Positions 12,586 through 22,741 of a stretch of 64,000 bases of DNA are shown piece after piece (within the stretch, counting starts at the first letter, position 1; every line of letters begins with the position of its first letter). The notes beneath the pieces were generated by a model, which was not told where the DNA came from, did no database searches, and saw nothing but the letters and a program-made list of their open reading frames with translations. The stretch spans positions 31,223,288 to 31,287,287 of the forward strand of contig NC_079519.1 in the NCBI RefSeq assembly GCF_000801105.2, given 5' to 3'. Origin of the DNA: Raphanus sativus (taxonomy: Eukaryota > Streptophyta > Magnoliopsida > Brassicales > Brassicaceae). The translations under genes were made by a program, and so were the position numbers.

Positions 12586-12719
12586 TTTATTATAAATATG
12601 AAAGGAGTGAATGAAAAAGAGTGACTGCGACTACAGCTATTTATAAATAAAAAAATACGTGGCCACAAAGTAAATGGGCGCATAATAAAATATGGGCGCA
12701 ATGTAACAGGGTGCAATAT

Positions 12720-12900
12720 AACAAAGCCTAAAACCATTTATCAAAACCTAACTAATAGTTTATCAAAGCCCAACAAGTATTTTATCGAAGCCCAAAACCA
12801 TTTATCAAAGCCCAATAAGTATTTTATCAAAGCCCAAAATCATTTAACAAAGCTCAACTAATTGTTTATCAAAGCCCACATTAGTAACAAGCCCAATGAA
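12720..12900 (-). promoter_or_regulatory. Tandem TGGGCTTT-containing repeats upstream of the proline-rich gene
   Basis: Seven or so degenerate units of about 22 bp (TTTATCAAAGCCCAA...) between 12737 and 12890. Read in the direction of the downstream gene, six contain TGGGCTT, the plant site II (TGGGCY) motif bound by TCP factors. They lie about 135-300 bp upstream of the start codon. A regulatory role is inference; the repetition is visible. Confidence 0.45.
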
Positions 12901-12934
12901 ATCAGATCTGGGAAAAAAATATTGAGATTAGCAT

Positions 12935-13400
12935 CATCGGAGGCGAGATGATGATAAACGACGGCAAAGTTATCTGCCTCCATAGATCCGTGTGATTAAT
13001 CTCATGGGAGAAAAACGACGGGTCTATTGAGATAATCATCGCAGTTAATCATCATCAGATGCGACTCTAAAGAATAAGATATGAATATGTCTCCATAGAT
13101 CTGCGAGATTAATCTCATGGGAGAACAAAAACGGTTCTATTGAGATAATCATCGCAGTTTATCATCATCAGAGGCGACTCTAAAGAACCGAAAGGCTAAA
13201 TTCTAAGATATGAATATGCCTCCATAGATCCGCGTGATTAATCTCATGGGAGAACAACGACGGTTCTATTGAGATAATCATCGGAGGAGACTACAAAGAA
13301 GGGAAAGACTAAGTTTTTAGATGCGAATATGCTTCTATAGATCCGCGTGATTAATCTCATGGAAGAGAGATAATCATCGCAGTCAGAGAGATGCGAAGTT
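12935..13400. repeat. Four tandem copies of a 115-127 bp unit
   Basis: Units begin with TCCATAGATC (12979, 13092, 13219; variant TCTATAGATC near 13334) and carry GATTAATCTCATGG and GAGATAATCATCG. Spacings are about 113, 127 and 115 bp, with indels between copies. They continue the repetitive upstream region of the proline-rich gene. No coding sense is evident. Confidence 0.75.
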
Positions 13401-13449
13401 GTGAGTTTAACTAGTTCTGTCGGAAACGACAAGTAAACGTATTTATAGA

Positions 13450-14763
13450 CAAACCCTAGATCTTGCTCTGGGTCAAATGGGCTTTATTTGGGGTTGAATA
13501 ATGTTCAGACCAGTTCATAATTTTCTTTGTATACAGCCCAGCTATTAGAACCAACTGTTTTATCTTTTAATTCGACTGCACCGGTTCGGCCCATTATTTG
13601 TTGATGATTATTTTCTGTTTTTATTTCTCTCTCCATGTTTAATAATTGAACTGTCAAGACTAGAGATGATAAACTGCGTCTTCTTGTGGTTGGTCTCTCA
13701 GAAACAACCGTCTACGGTCTACCAATTAATTAATGACAATAACTTATGATTTTTCCTAGCTACAAACTGATGCGTTAACTGTTGGAATGAGATACCAATT
13801 GCTCTGTAAGCAAAATAATACCACTTGACAAGCCCAAACTAACTCAGTTATAGGTAGCTTGAAAATGGTTGACCAAAAAACAGATTTGAAGACAGCGGTT
13901 AGATGGTTAAGGTGAAAAATCAAGTGGAGATGCAAGTTAGGGTTGCAAGAGGAGGATCCGTTCAGCCAATGTTTTTTTGTGTGATCAATAAAAATCATCA
14001 AGGTTTCATATACAGTACTATCCACGAATTAGCGATCATTAAGGTCCAATGACCAAATATTTCTTTTAAGCCAAGGCAAATTGTCTCTCTTACCTTTATG
14101 TTTCCAATAAAGGTATTGTTATTGTCCAATTCCATCTCACACGTCAGAAAATTAACAATTATAGAAAAGCTGTTTAGTTACATATTCTGAATGTGACCTA
14201 TCATTCTGTCAAGTGTCTTGTTTATTGTTTCACCCAGACCCATTAATATCTCAACCTGCAAAAAAAAACTCTCACATATCTGAGTGTGTTCATGATTGAG
14301 CAAAGAGTTATGAGGTAAAGAAAAAAGAAGACAAGTGGGTGGAGCAGCTTGGCGGATACTGTGTCAAGCGAATCAGCCCCAGTATCCTCGGAGAGTCTCC
14401 GATACTTTCTTCACTGTCTCTTGCTTGACCTTGAACCACATACATACCTCACGTTACATTATCAAGTCTCTGTAACGCAAAGATCAAAACAGGCCCAAGA
14501 ACTCAATGAAAAACGGTGTTCCAAAATAAACGTACTGCACAAGATATCTGCAAGGCGAGCCAGGGATTGAATCGTAAGCTAGATATTTACGATTCAAGTC
14601 ACTGACAGATTTTCAAATGCAAGTGTATCTGATGATCATAGTATCATAAAACAGAGACAGGGTTGGTGAAGACAAGTTACAATGATAAAAAGCTGTTTCT
14701 TGTTAGCTACTTTCTACTACTTAGCTACCTAGCTTTATAGCCTTAGACTTGAGACAGAGAGCA
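13450..14763. other. Intergenic region and 3' flank of the first FRIGIDA-like gene
   Basis: No supported gene. From about 14225 on, the sequence is paralogous to 22060-22740, the 3' flank of the second FRIGIDA-like gene, so the tandem duplication extends beyond the coding region. Short frames near 14349 and 22137 sit in this duplicated flank and look non-coding. Confidence 0.6.
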
Positions 14764-17700
14764 CTAGAATCTGCCAAAGCCTGATGGTGGATTGGAGCAC
14801 GGTCTAATCACTGGTCTTGGATCCACCCTTGGACGTTTGGAACCAGCGTGGTGTGAATGTTGTTGACCTTGCAACAACGCAGTTGAAGAACCACCAGCTT
14901 GATACGGTTCCGTACCAAAGCTTGTTGGAAGGCTAGGGTTTGAGCCACGAGTGGCAGTGCATGAGCTTTGAATGGCTGTGTCTGAAGCCTGCATATGAGT
15001 TGATTGAACTGGAACAGATGATGCAGGAACCATGAATCTGAGGATAAGATCCGCAGGAATGTCAATTTCCAGCTTGAAGTCTTCAATGAGTTTCATTATG
15101 TCCATCATTGTAGCAGCATCTATGTTAGCTTCTTCAGCCTATAAGCCAACAACATAGGTTACCACTTTTAACAATATACAGTTTTCACAAAAAAAAAAGA
15201 AAAAAAAAAAATATATATATATATACAGTTTTCACAAGAAGAGATGGATATGAGCAAAAGCTATAACCTGTGATTCATATCTTGTATTTTCCTTGGCTGA
15301 GCGTCTGAGACTGATGATCTGTACCTTCAACAACTCCAGTGGAGAAAAGTTGTTCTTCACGTTGAAGGCGAACATTAACCGGATTGCCGGAATATATAAA
15401 CCTTTGCCAAAGAGCTCCGTGACAAAATCTGCAGAGATTTTTTTTTTTTAAAAACAGAGTAACGCACACTAGTTAGAGTTCTTCTGTGTATAAAAAAAAT
15501 GTTAAGAGCATAGAGAGAGAGTTGTAGCTAATTTGTTGTAGTAGAAGTAACACTTACTTGGGATGGCATGAGAGAGACCAAGAGATTCAAAAAGCTTTGG
15601 AGCGTGTCTGAAGTGAGCAACATCCGAGGCAAGCTGTAGAGTATGATCTTCTTGAGTTTGTTTCACCAATCCAAACGCCACAATGAACTGCAGATAAGCC
15701 CAAGCCTCGAGCTGTGACTTTTCAACACTACCTCCCATCATCTCCACCCATCGATGTTTCACTTTGGTTGCATCAGACTGTAGATCAGGATCAGTAGAGA
15801 TACCAACACGTACCAACTCCTCCAAAAGGTGAACCAAAGGCATTAGCATAGGCTCTTTTAAACTCAACTCCCCTCTCTCGCTAGCATCCGTGAGTGCTTG
15901 CTCGACAGAAGTTAGAACAAACTTGCCTGGGTCTTTAAGCATTCGAAGTTCAGTAAAGACTTCATCCAGCGATAAAGAAGTTGAGTCCTCTATGTCCCTG
16001 AGAGGAGCATCTTCATTAGGCAAATGAGATGATGTTATGTCTTGTTGAACATCCAGGGAGCAGCGAGAAGCCACACTATTGCTGATTGGTTCTTCAAGCT
16101 TAACATCCAGTGATAGCACACTGTTGACTGCAAAGAAATAAAAAAAAAAACTTCAATAAGCATCACAAGACTAAAACAGAGCTCTAGTTTTATTTTTTTC
16201 AAAGGTCAAAAAGAATCAGATATCTAAGATTATATGGGATCAAGGTTCTACAGAATAAGATGAAGACAACACACAGAAAACTGAAAATGCATATCTTTAT
16301 GTTACTAGAGAGACAATTGTACCAGGTGGTAGAGCAGGCGCAATCCTAGCTGAAGCAAGTTGTTCATTGTGTTTCTCAATCAACAACTTGAGTGATTCAC
16401 ATTGTGCACTTCTTTCCTCAATTAGCTTTTGAATCTTCTCCAACTCCTTGTCTTTTGTCTCCATTCGTTGGCAAGCCTCCTTCATGTCGTTATTCACGGA
16501 CATGACCGTCCGTTCCCTCAACTCAATTTTCTGACTAAGCACTTCCAACTTTTTCTCTTTGGAGAGGAGTTCAGATGACCGTGTCTCAAACATCTTCTCA
16601 CATTCCGCAATCCTGTCTTGAACCAACATGAGATCTTTTGATTTCCTCTCAGCTTCCTCATCCAACTTCCTCAGACTCTCCATCTCTGCGCTGACCTGAG
16701 CATGATATCTCTCCAGCTCAGTCTTAATATGTCCTAACTGTTCATCTTTAGAATCAATCTCAAGCTGAGTCTGTCTCCACGTTTCCACCATCTCACTAAG
16801 CTCTCTTTCTTTTAATATTTTCTCTTCCTCACACTCTTCCACAGATACCCTGAGCTCAGACAGTCTCGCTTCCTCTACATTGGACTCACCTCGAGAAACC
16901 TCCACCTGGTTCCTACTGAAGTTTAGTTCTTTCCTCTTTGCATCAACTTCCACCTCTAAATCAACAAGCTGAGCTTCAGCTTCTTCAACCTTTTTAGCTC
17001 TTTCCTCAAGTGCAAAGCTTTTATCTTTCAATTCCACCTCTTTAGATTGTAAGTCTTTTAAGCAGTCTTGCATCTTTTGCTTGACAGAGTTAAGCTCAGT
17101 AATAAGATCAGTAAGTGAGCTTTGAACCTGATCACGGTGCTTCATCTTAGCCTTCAACTCACCTGAGCATTCCATAACCCTCTTGTCGATTGAACAAACC
17201 TCTTCTTGTTTCAACTTGAGCTGTCCCATAAGTTCCTCGCTGGAGCTATTCAAATTTTGCATTTTCTTCTCTCCTTCCTCAACTTGTTTATTTCTCTCAG
17301 TGAGTATTGATTCTACAGACTTCAACTCCTTCTCTTTGACATCCAGATCTTCCAGACACTCTCTATATCTATCCTTCACAGAGCTAAGGTCTTTTTCCTT
17401 TGACTCATACTTATCAATGCATCTTTTTAGATGTTCTCTAGTCAAATCCAGTTTCTTCTCTGTCGCATCCAGTTCGTTCTCTGCTGAATCTTGTTTCTCA
17501 GAGAGCTTCTGGATAAAAACGTCAGCTCTTTCCAGTGTCTTTTCTTTAAAGACAATCTCCAAGGATAACTTACGAATATCATCTGTTATCCCATCACGTT
17601 GCTTCACCATAGAAACAAGTTCTTCACTGTGTTCCTCAATCAGCGTTTTAACATTCTCCAACTCCTTGGCTTTTGATTCCAACCGTTGGCAAGTCTTCTT

Positions 17701-19539
17701 CATGTCATTATCTAGGGACATGACCTTCTGTTCTTTCAAGCCAATGTCCATCCTAAGTGCTTCCAACTCTTTCTCTTTAGAGACAAGTTCAGACGACTGT
17801 GTCTCAAGCAGCTTCTGTTTGGAATCTAGTTGTTTTATCACTGATTCAAGCTGCGTCCCACTGTCCGCAATTTTATCAAGGACCGCTGTAAGATCCTTCT
17901 TCTTTCTTGATATCTCCTCTTCCAGTTCTCTACTGTGAGATCGCGTCCTTTCCCAATGATCCTTCTCTGTGATGACCTTTACGCGATGCCTTGCAAGTTC
18001 AGCTTCAATCTGTCCTAATTGTTCTCGCTTGCATTCAAGCTCGTCCTGAGTCTTACACAGCTCTGAGGAGCTTGCCTCCAACAGCTTCTCACATTCCGCA
18101 AGCTTGTTCTGAACCAATGTGAGATCTTTTGTCTTCCTCTCAACTTCCTCATCCAACTGTCTACTGTGTGTTTGAGTTCTACTCAAAACCTCCATTTCTG
18201 CGCTGACATCATCACGGCATTTCTCAAGATCAGTCTCCATTTTTGCTAGCTCTTCACCTTTCAGACCAAGCTCAACGTGAGTTTTTCTCCACGATTCCAC
18301 CATCTCACTAAGCTCACTTGCCTTTAACACTTGCTCTGCCTCACACTCTTCCACCAATGCCCTAAGCCGAGACAGTCTTACCTCCAACACCTTCTCACAT
18401 TCCACAAGCTTGGTCTGAACCAACGTGAGATCTTTTGTCTTCCTCTCAACTTCCTCAACCAACTGTCTCATATGAGTTTGAGTTCCACACAAACTCTCCA
18501 TCTCTGCGCTGGCCTTAACACGATGCCTCTCAAGATCAACTTCCATCTTCCCTAACTGTTCTTGCTTGCATTCAAGCTCACCCTGAGTCTTTATCAGTTC
18601 CGAGGAGCTTACCTCCAACAGCTTCTCACATTCCACAAGCTTGGTCTGAACCAACGTGAGATCTTTTGTCTTCCTCTCAACTTCCTCAACCAACTGTCTC
18701 ATATGAGTTTGAGTTCCACGCAAACTCTCCATCTCTGCGCTAGCCTTAACACGATGCCTCTCAAGATCAACTTCCATCTTCCCTAACTGTTCTCGCTTGC
18801 ATTCAAGCTCATCCTGAGTCTTAAACAGCTCTGAGGAGCTTGTCTCAATCAGCTTCTCACATTCCGCAAGCTTGTCCTGAACCAATGTGAGATCTTTCGT
18901 CTTCCTCTCAACTTCCTCATCCAACTGTCTCCTGTGTGTTTGAGTTCTACTCAAAACCTCCATCTCTGCGGTGACATCACCACGGCATTTCTCAAGATCA
19001 GTCTCCATCTTTGCTAGCTCTTCACTTTTCAAACCAAGCTCAGCATGAGTCTTTCTCCAAGATTCCACCATCTCACTAAGCTCACTTGCCTTTAACGTTC
19101 TCTCTGCCTCACACTTTTCCACCAATGTCCTAAGCTGAGACAGTCTCGATTTCTCTCCAATAGACTCGCCTAGAGAGATCTCCACCTGATTCCTAATAAA
19201 GTCAAGTTCTTTCTTCTTTGCTTCAACATCCATCCGAAATCCATCAGATTCCACCTCCAAATCACCAAGCTTAGCTTCAGCTTCCTCAACCACTTTAGCC
19301 CTTTCCTCAAGTGCAAAGCTTCGATCTTTCAACTCAACCTCCTTGGCCTCTAACTCCCTGAACCTCACCTTTAATTTACCTTGGACTGATTCCAAATACT
19401 CATTCATGGCTTTCTTCCACTGCAGATTGAAGACAAGTATGTCGGAAGCATGAGCGTCTAACTTGTCCACCGCGTTACGAAGACCCTCACCCCTCACTCT
19501 AAACTCGTTCAACACGTTTTCCTCCTTGATCTCCTCCAT
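14764..19539 (-). CDS. FRIGIDA-like protein with very long coiled coil (copy A)
   Basis: Four exons: 19539-16323, 16127-15558, 15428-15268, 15138-14764, all with GT-AG borders in matching phase, giving 1440 residues. I chose MEEIKEENVL at 19539 over the upstream ATG at 19680 because it aligns with copy B (MVGEMEEESK). Residues about 1-1070 are an almost continuous Glu/Lys/Leu-rich coiled coil. Exons 2-4 encode a FRIGIDA domain (DPGKFVLTSVEQAL, GISTDPDLQSDATKV, FIVAFGLV, KGLYIPAIRLMF, LRRSAKENTRYESQAEEA) and a Pro/Gln-poor, Ser-rich tail. Family members related to FRIGIDA act in the nucleus on flowering time; the long coiled-coil type (At5g27220/27230 in Arabidopsis) has no well-established role. 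Unlike copy B it has only one FRIGIDA domain, and its coiled coil is enlarged by internal duplications. No frame lesions seen. Confidence 0.88.
15174..15237. mobile_element. A-rich insertion with 17-bp direct repeats in intron 3 of copy A
   Basis: ATATACAGTTTTCACAA occurs at 15174-15190 and 15221-15237, flanking about 30 nt of A-rich and (AT)n sequence. The same intron in copy B (near 23145) has a single ATATACAGTTTG and no A-rich tract, which supports an insertion after the two copies separated. Confidence 0.6.
18060..19130 (-). repeat. Internal tandem duplications in the copy A coiled coil
   Basis: The block around GATCTTT(T/C)GTCTTCCTCTC recurs at 18429, 18660 and 18891 with exactly 231 bp (77 codons) spacing, and again at 18123. 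In protein the unit is LVQTKLVECEKLLEVSSSEL onward to HMRQLVEEVERKTKDLT. A larger copy, starting at CEAE..LKASELSEMVESWR, recurs 768 bp apart. High identity between units indicates recent expansion. Confidence 0.85.
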
Positions 19540-20396
19540 CGCCAACACTTTCTTCAAACCCACGGAAGAGTTTTCCAAAAATGGGGAAAAAACTAACTGG
19601 GAAGAGAACCGAACAAACCCTCCAAGCCAAATCTCAACCAAAGCCTCTAACTTGAGAAAGAGAGACACAGATGCACACAAACCCTAAAATGGCGCAAGCT
19701 CCCTACAAAACAGAGAAGGTTTAGTGAAAATGAGTTAAAAAGGAAACAACTTTAGTCGAAAGAAAAAACGAGCTTTGAAACAACAATGGGAAGAGAAATT
19801 GTATCAGACAGTCAAGCTTCTGAGAAGAGTGAAGAGAAAGGAGAGACCTTTTGTTAGATGTACGAAGACGACGACTAGAATCAACGAAGGTTGTGTCTTC
19901 TCTTCTTCCTTCTCTTACAAATTTTGACAGAGACAAAGAGTAATTATCTTCTCTTACACGTTCAGATTAATTTTTTTTTTTTAGTTATTAAAGAAAGTGT
20001 AAAAAGTGTGTATGTGTACGCGCTAAACCGAGAAGTCTCTGCTTTTATTCATCGGTTCGATTTCTACTAAACCAAATTGACAAAGAATCACACTTTATAC
20101 ATCGACTAAACCGGCAGCATTTATTTCTATTTGGGTTTTCCTATTAGTAATAATGTTATAGTGAGCGAGAGAATACTAATGTCCCAATTAATAATGTGGT
20201 ATGTTATGTCATCATGTTCACTTTACACAACCTCGAAAATTGTTGAGAATTTCTATCTTGTATCGATGAACATCATTTTCTTTAAGAATTGGCTTTTTTC
20301 CTGAATTTCTTCCCTATTTCCTATGTTTAATGATTAAATGACAATATATATATATATTGAATACGGTTTTAAGAAGAAAAAAATGAGAGTAATCAT

Positions 20397-20441
20397 AGGA
20401 ATGCAGGGTTTTTTTGGTCAAAGAATATAGCAATGCAATGT
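20397..20441. mobile_element. Short poly(T)-tagged insertion upstream of copy A
   Basis: Between AGGAATGCA and AGCAATGCA lies GGGTTTTTTTGGTCAAAGAA plus a few bases. The paralogous site upstream of copy B (about 26515-26545) lacks this stretch. On the minus strand it reads TTCTTTGACC then AAAAAAA, like the other A-tailed micro-insertions. Confidence 0.4.
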
Positions 20442-20488
20442 TATAAACCTCTTATATACAGAAAACATACATGAAAGTTTTAAATCAG

Positions 20489-20737
20489 TGATTTAGTTAT
20501 GAAAGTCCGCTTAATTAGCCTCAAGTTTAACTAAACATTTATTAAAGTTCTTCATCATTTTAGGAACAGATTGATTATCATTTATGCAAATTATTGAAAA
20601 TTAATTTACAAAAGTTTGATTTAGTCATAAAAGTACACTTGATTAACCTCAGTTTGACTATATATAACGTTCTTCATCATTTTAGGAAATCTAATTTATT
20701 ATCATTTATGCAAATTATTGAAAATTATTTTACAAAA
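20489..20737. repeat. Two tandem copies of an about 125-bp unit
   Basis: GATTTAGT(T/C)AT(G/A)AAAGT starts both units (about 20489 and 20618); both contain TTCTTCATCATTTTAGGAA and TTATCATTTATGCAAATTAT. They lie about 1 kb upstream of copy A and have no detected counterpart of the same length upstream of copy B. Confidence 0.7.
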
Positions 20738-22741
20738 AATTATCATATTGCAAATAGAACAACTTATTTTAAATTTATAAGATAGTAGAATATATGTTTG
20801 TTATAAATTCCTTCATATAACGGTTTTCATATTACAACATAATAAACAAGGTGGTAAAAATCAATAATCTATTTTATATTGAAAAATGCATAGCTTTAGT
20901 GCGGCCACGACCAAACACCGGCATCAAAAGATTTCAGAGACGAACAAAAAGAATTATCAACAAGAGGAGCTAATAAGGTTCGATGATATGTAGCAGCAAA
21001 TAGAATGTTAGGCCGAATAATACAAAGCCCATGTTGAAGTGGACATATATTAATGTCGCATGATATGTCTATCTTTTCCCCACATTATTGTCTAAATGAG
21101 TTTTTTTGTACGTGTATGTATGAATTTATCTTTCCTCACGTTTTGACATTTATGTCTTATAGCATATGGTTCCAAACTTCGAATGTTCCCATATCTTAGC
21201 AACATTATAGGTAGGCTCCATACTCTATTGCTTTCTCCTCCAAAGCGCTTCATCAAATTCATAGCTTTTTTAACAAAAAAATATTAACTTGTATTATAAA
21301 TTTTCTGAAAGAATACTTTGCTACAACGGATATATGTTTCAAAAGTAAATTACAGAAAACCTTTTATTTTATTTTCTAAAAGAGATTTTATAAAATTAAG
21401 AACGAGTAAAACTCTTTGGCTCCTGTCAGAATGTGACAAACCATTTATACATAGAAACTGGAAAATTCCAAGAGGCGTCTGGAGCCTGCTTTGGACATAT
21501 CACTTGCATGTATTTGACTTAGTTGGCTTTTAAGTCAAATTTTTTTTTTTTTTGCTTAATAATTCTCCTTTGAATAAGTTTTCTTTAGCAGTATAGCTCA
21601 TGCATAGTCACATGTCTAGCCAAGCCTCAAGTACCATTTCTATTAAATTGTTATCATACTAAATAAATTCAAAAAATAGAATAAAAACACCTTGAATAAA
21701 ATGTGGCGTGTAGACACGGAAAAAATACCATTTACATATAAAATCACTGCCACTGGCACACGAGGTAACCTAAGTAGTCATTAGTCAAATCCTAATTTTT
21801 CATTGCTTTGTGTCTAGAATAGAGTGTAACATCATTGAGATCGATTAATTTTGTTAAGGTATCTTATTAGAAAATGCTATAGCATATATAGTATAAAGGG
21901 GAGAGGAAAACTGATCATATAGTAGTATATATACTACCTCTAAACAAAACCATGGTTACCAAAACAAAAACAAAACCATACTAGTGTAGATATCAGAATG
22001 TACTAGAACAGAGTTATGGCATCTTGTATCTGCAACCATAATGGTCTGATTAAACCTCATTGTTTCACCCAGACCTATTACTATCTCAACCAGCAAAAAA
22101 AAAAGCTCTCACGGATCAGACAATTGCTTCTTCACAATGTTGGATACTTACTCCACTCTCTTGCTCAACCTTGAACCACACAAATACCTCCACGTCACGT
22201 TAGCCAGTCTCTGTACCACAGATAATCAAAACAGGCTCAAGAACTCAGTGAAAAAGTGGAGTTCAAAATCAAACGTACTGCACAAGATATCGCAAGGCGA
22301 GCAGGGATTGAATCACAAGCTATATTTTTATGATTCAAGTCACTGACAGATTTCAAATGCAAGTGTGTCTGATGATCATAGACAGTATCAGAAAACAGAG
22401 GCAGCATTGTGAAGACAAGACAAGTTGCAAAGCAAAGCTATAAGAAGAACGAAGAGATGCACCGAGACAGAGGAGCTTATATTACTGAATTAGTTTTTAT
22501 CTGATTAGTCAAAGTTTGATTGTCACTGTTAATCACTTTTCAGTTAAAGAAACAACATGCCCCCGCTTATCCGTATCTGAAACAAAAGGATCCTCTCTGT
22601 ATGTTTTTTTCTTTGCCAAAGAGAGACCATGGAGCTACAAAAACAACACCCTTAAACCTATCAAGACCAAATGATAAAAGCTGTTTCTTCTTACTTACTT
22701 CCTACTACTTAGCTACCTAGCTTTAAGCCTTAGACAGAGCA

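Larger units (their letters stand above)
19540..22741. other. Region between the two FRIGIDA-like genes
   Basis: 19540-20880 is the upstream region of copy A and is recognisably paralogous to the upstream region of copy B (25950-26690). 22060-22741 is the 3' flank of copy B. Between them (about 20900-22050) is AT-rich unique-looking sequence without a supported gene; the frame at 21318-21533 has no recognisable domain. Confidence 0.6.

Noticed and set aside
12104..12595. Plus-strand open frame rich in GVGEGVG
   Set aside because: It is the antisense of the proline-rich repeat; repeats of CCN/TCN codons leave the other strand open. Only the minus strand has a clean intron and an ordinary C-terminal domain.
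14520..14575. Possible tRNA (GCGAGCCAGGGATTGAATCG) downstream of FRIGIDA-like copy A
   Set aside because: Resembles a T-loop only superficially; no acceptor, D or anticodon stem could be paired, and the similar site near 22295 has the same failure.
17183..17938. Plus-strand 251-codon open frame rich in serine and phenylalanine
   Set aside because: Antisense shadow of the Glu/Lys-rich coiled coil of FRIGIDA-like copy A.
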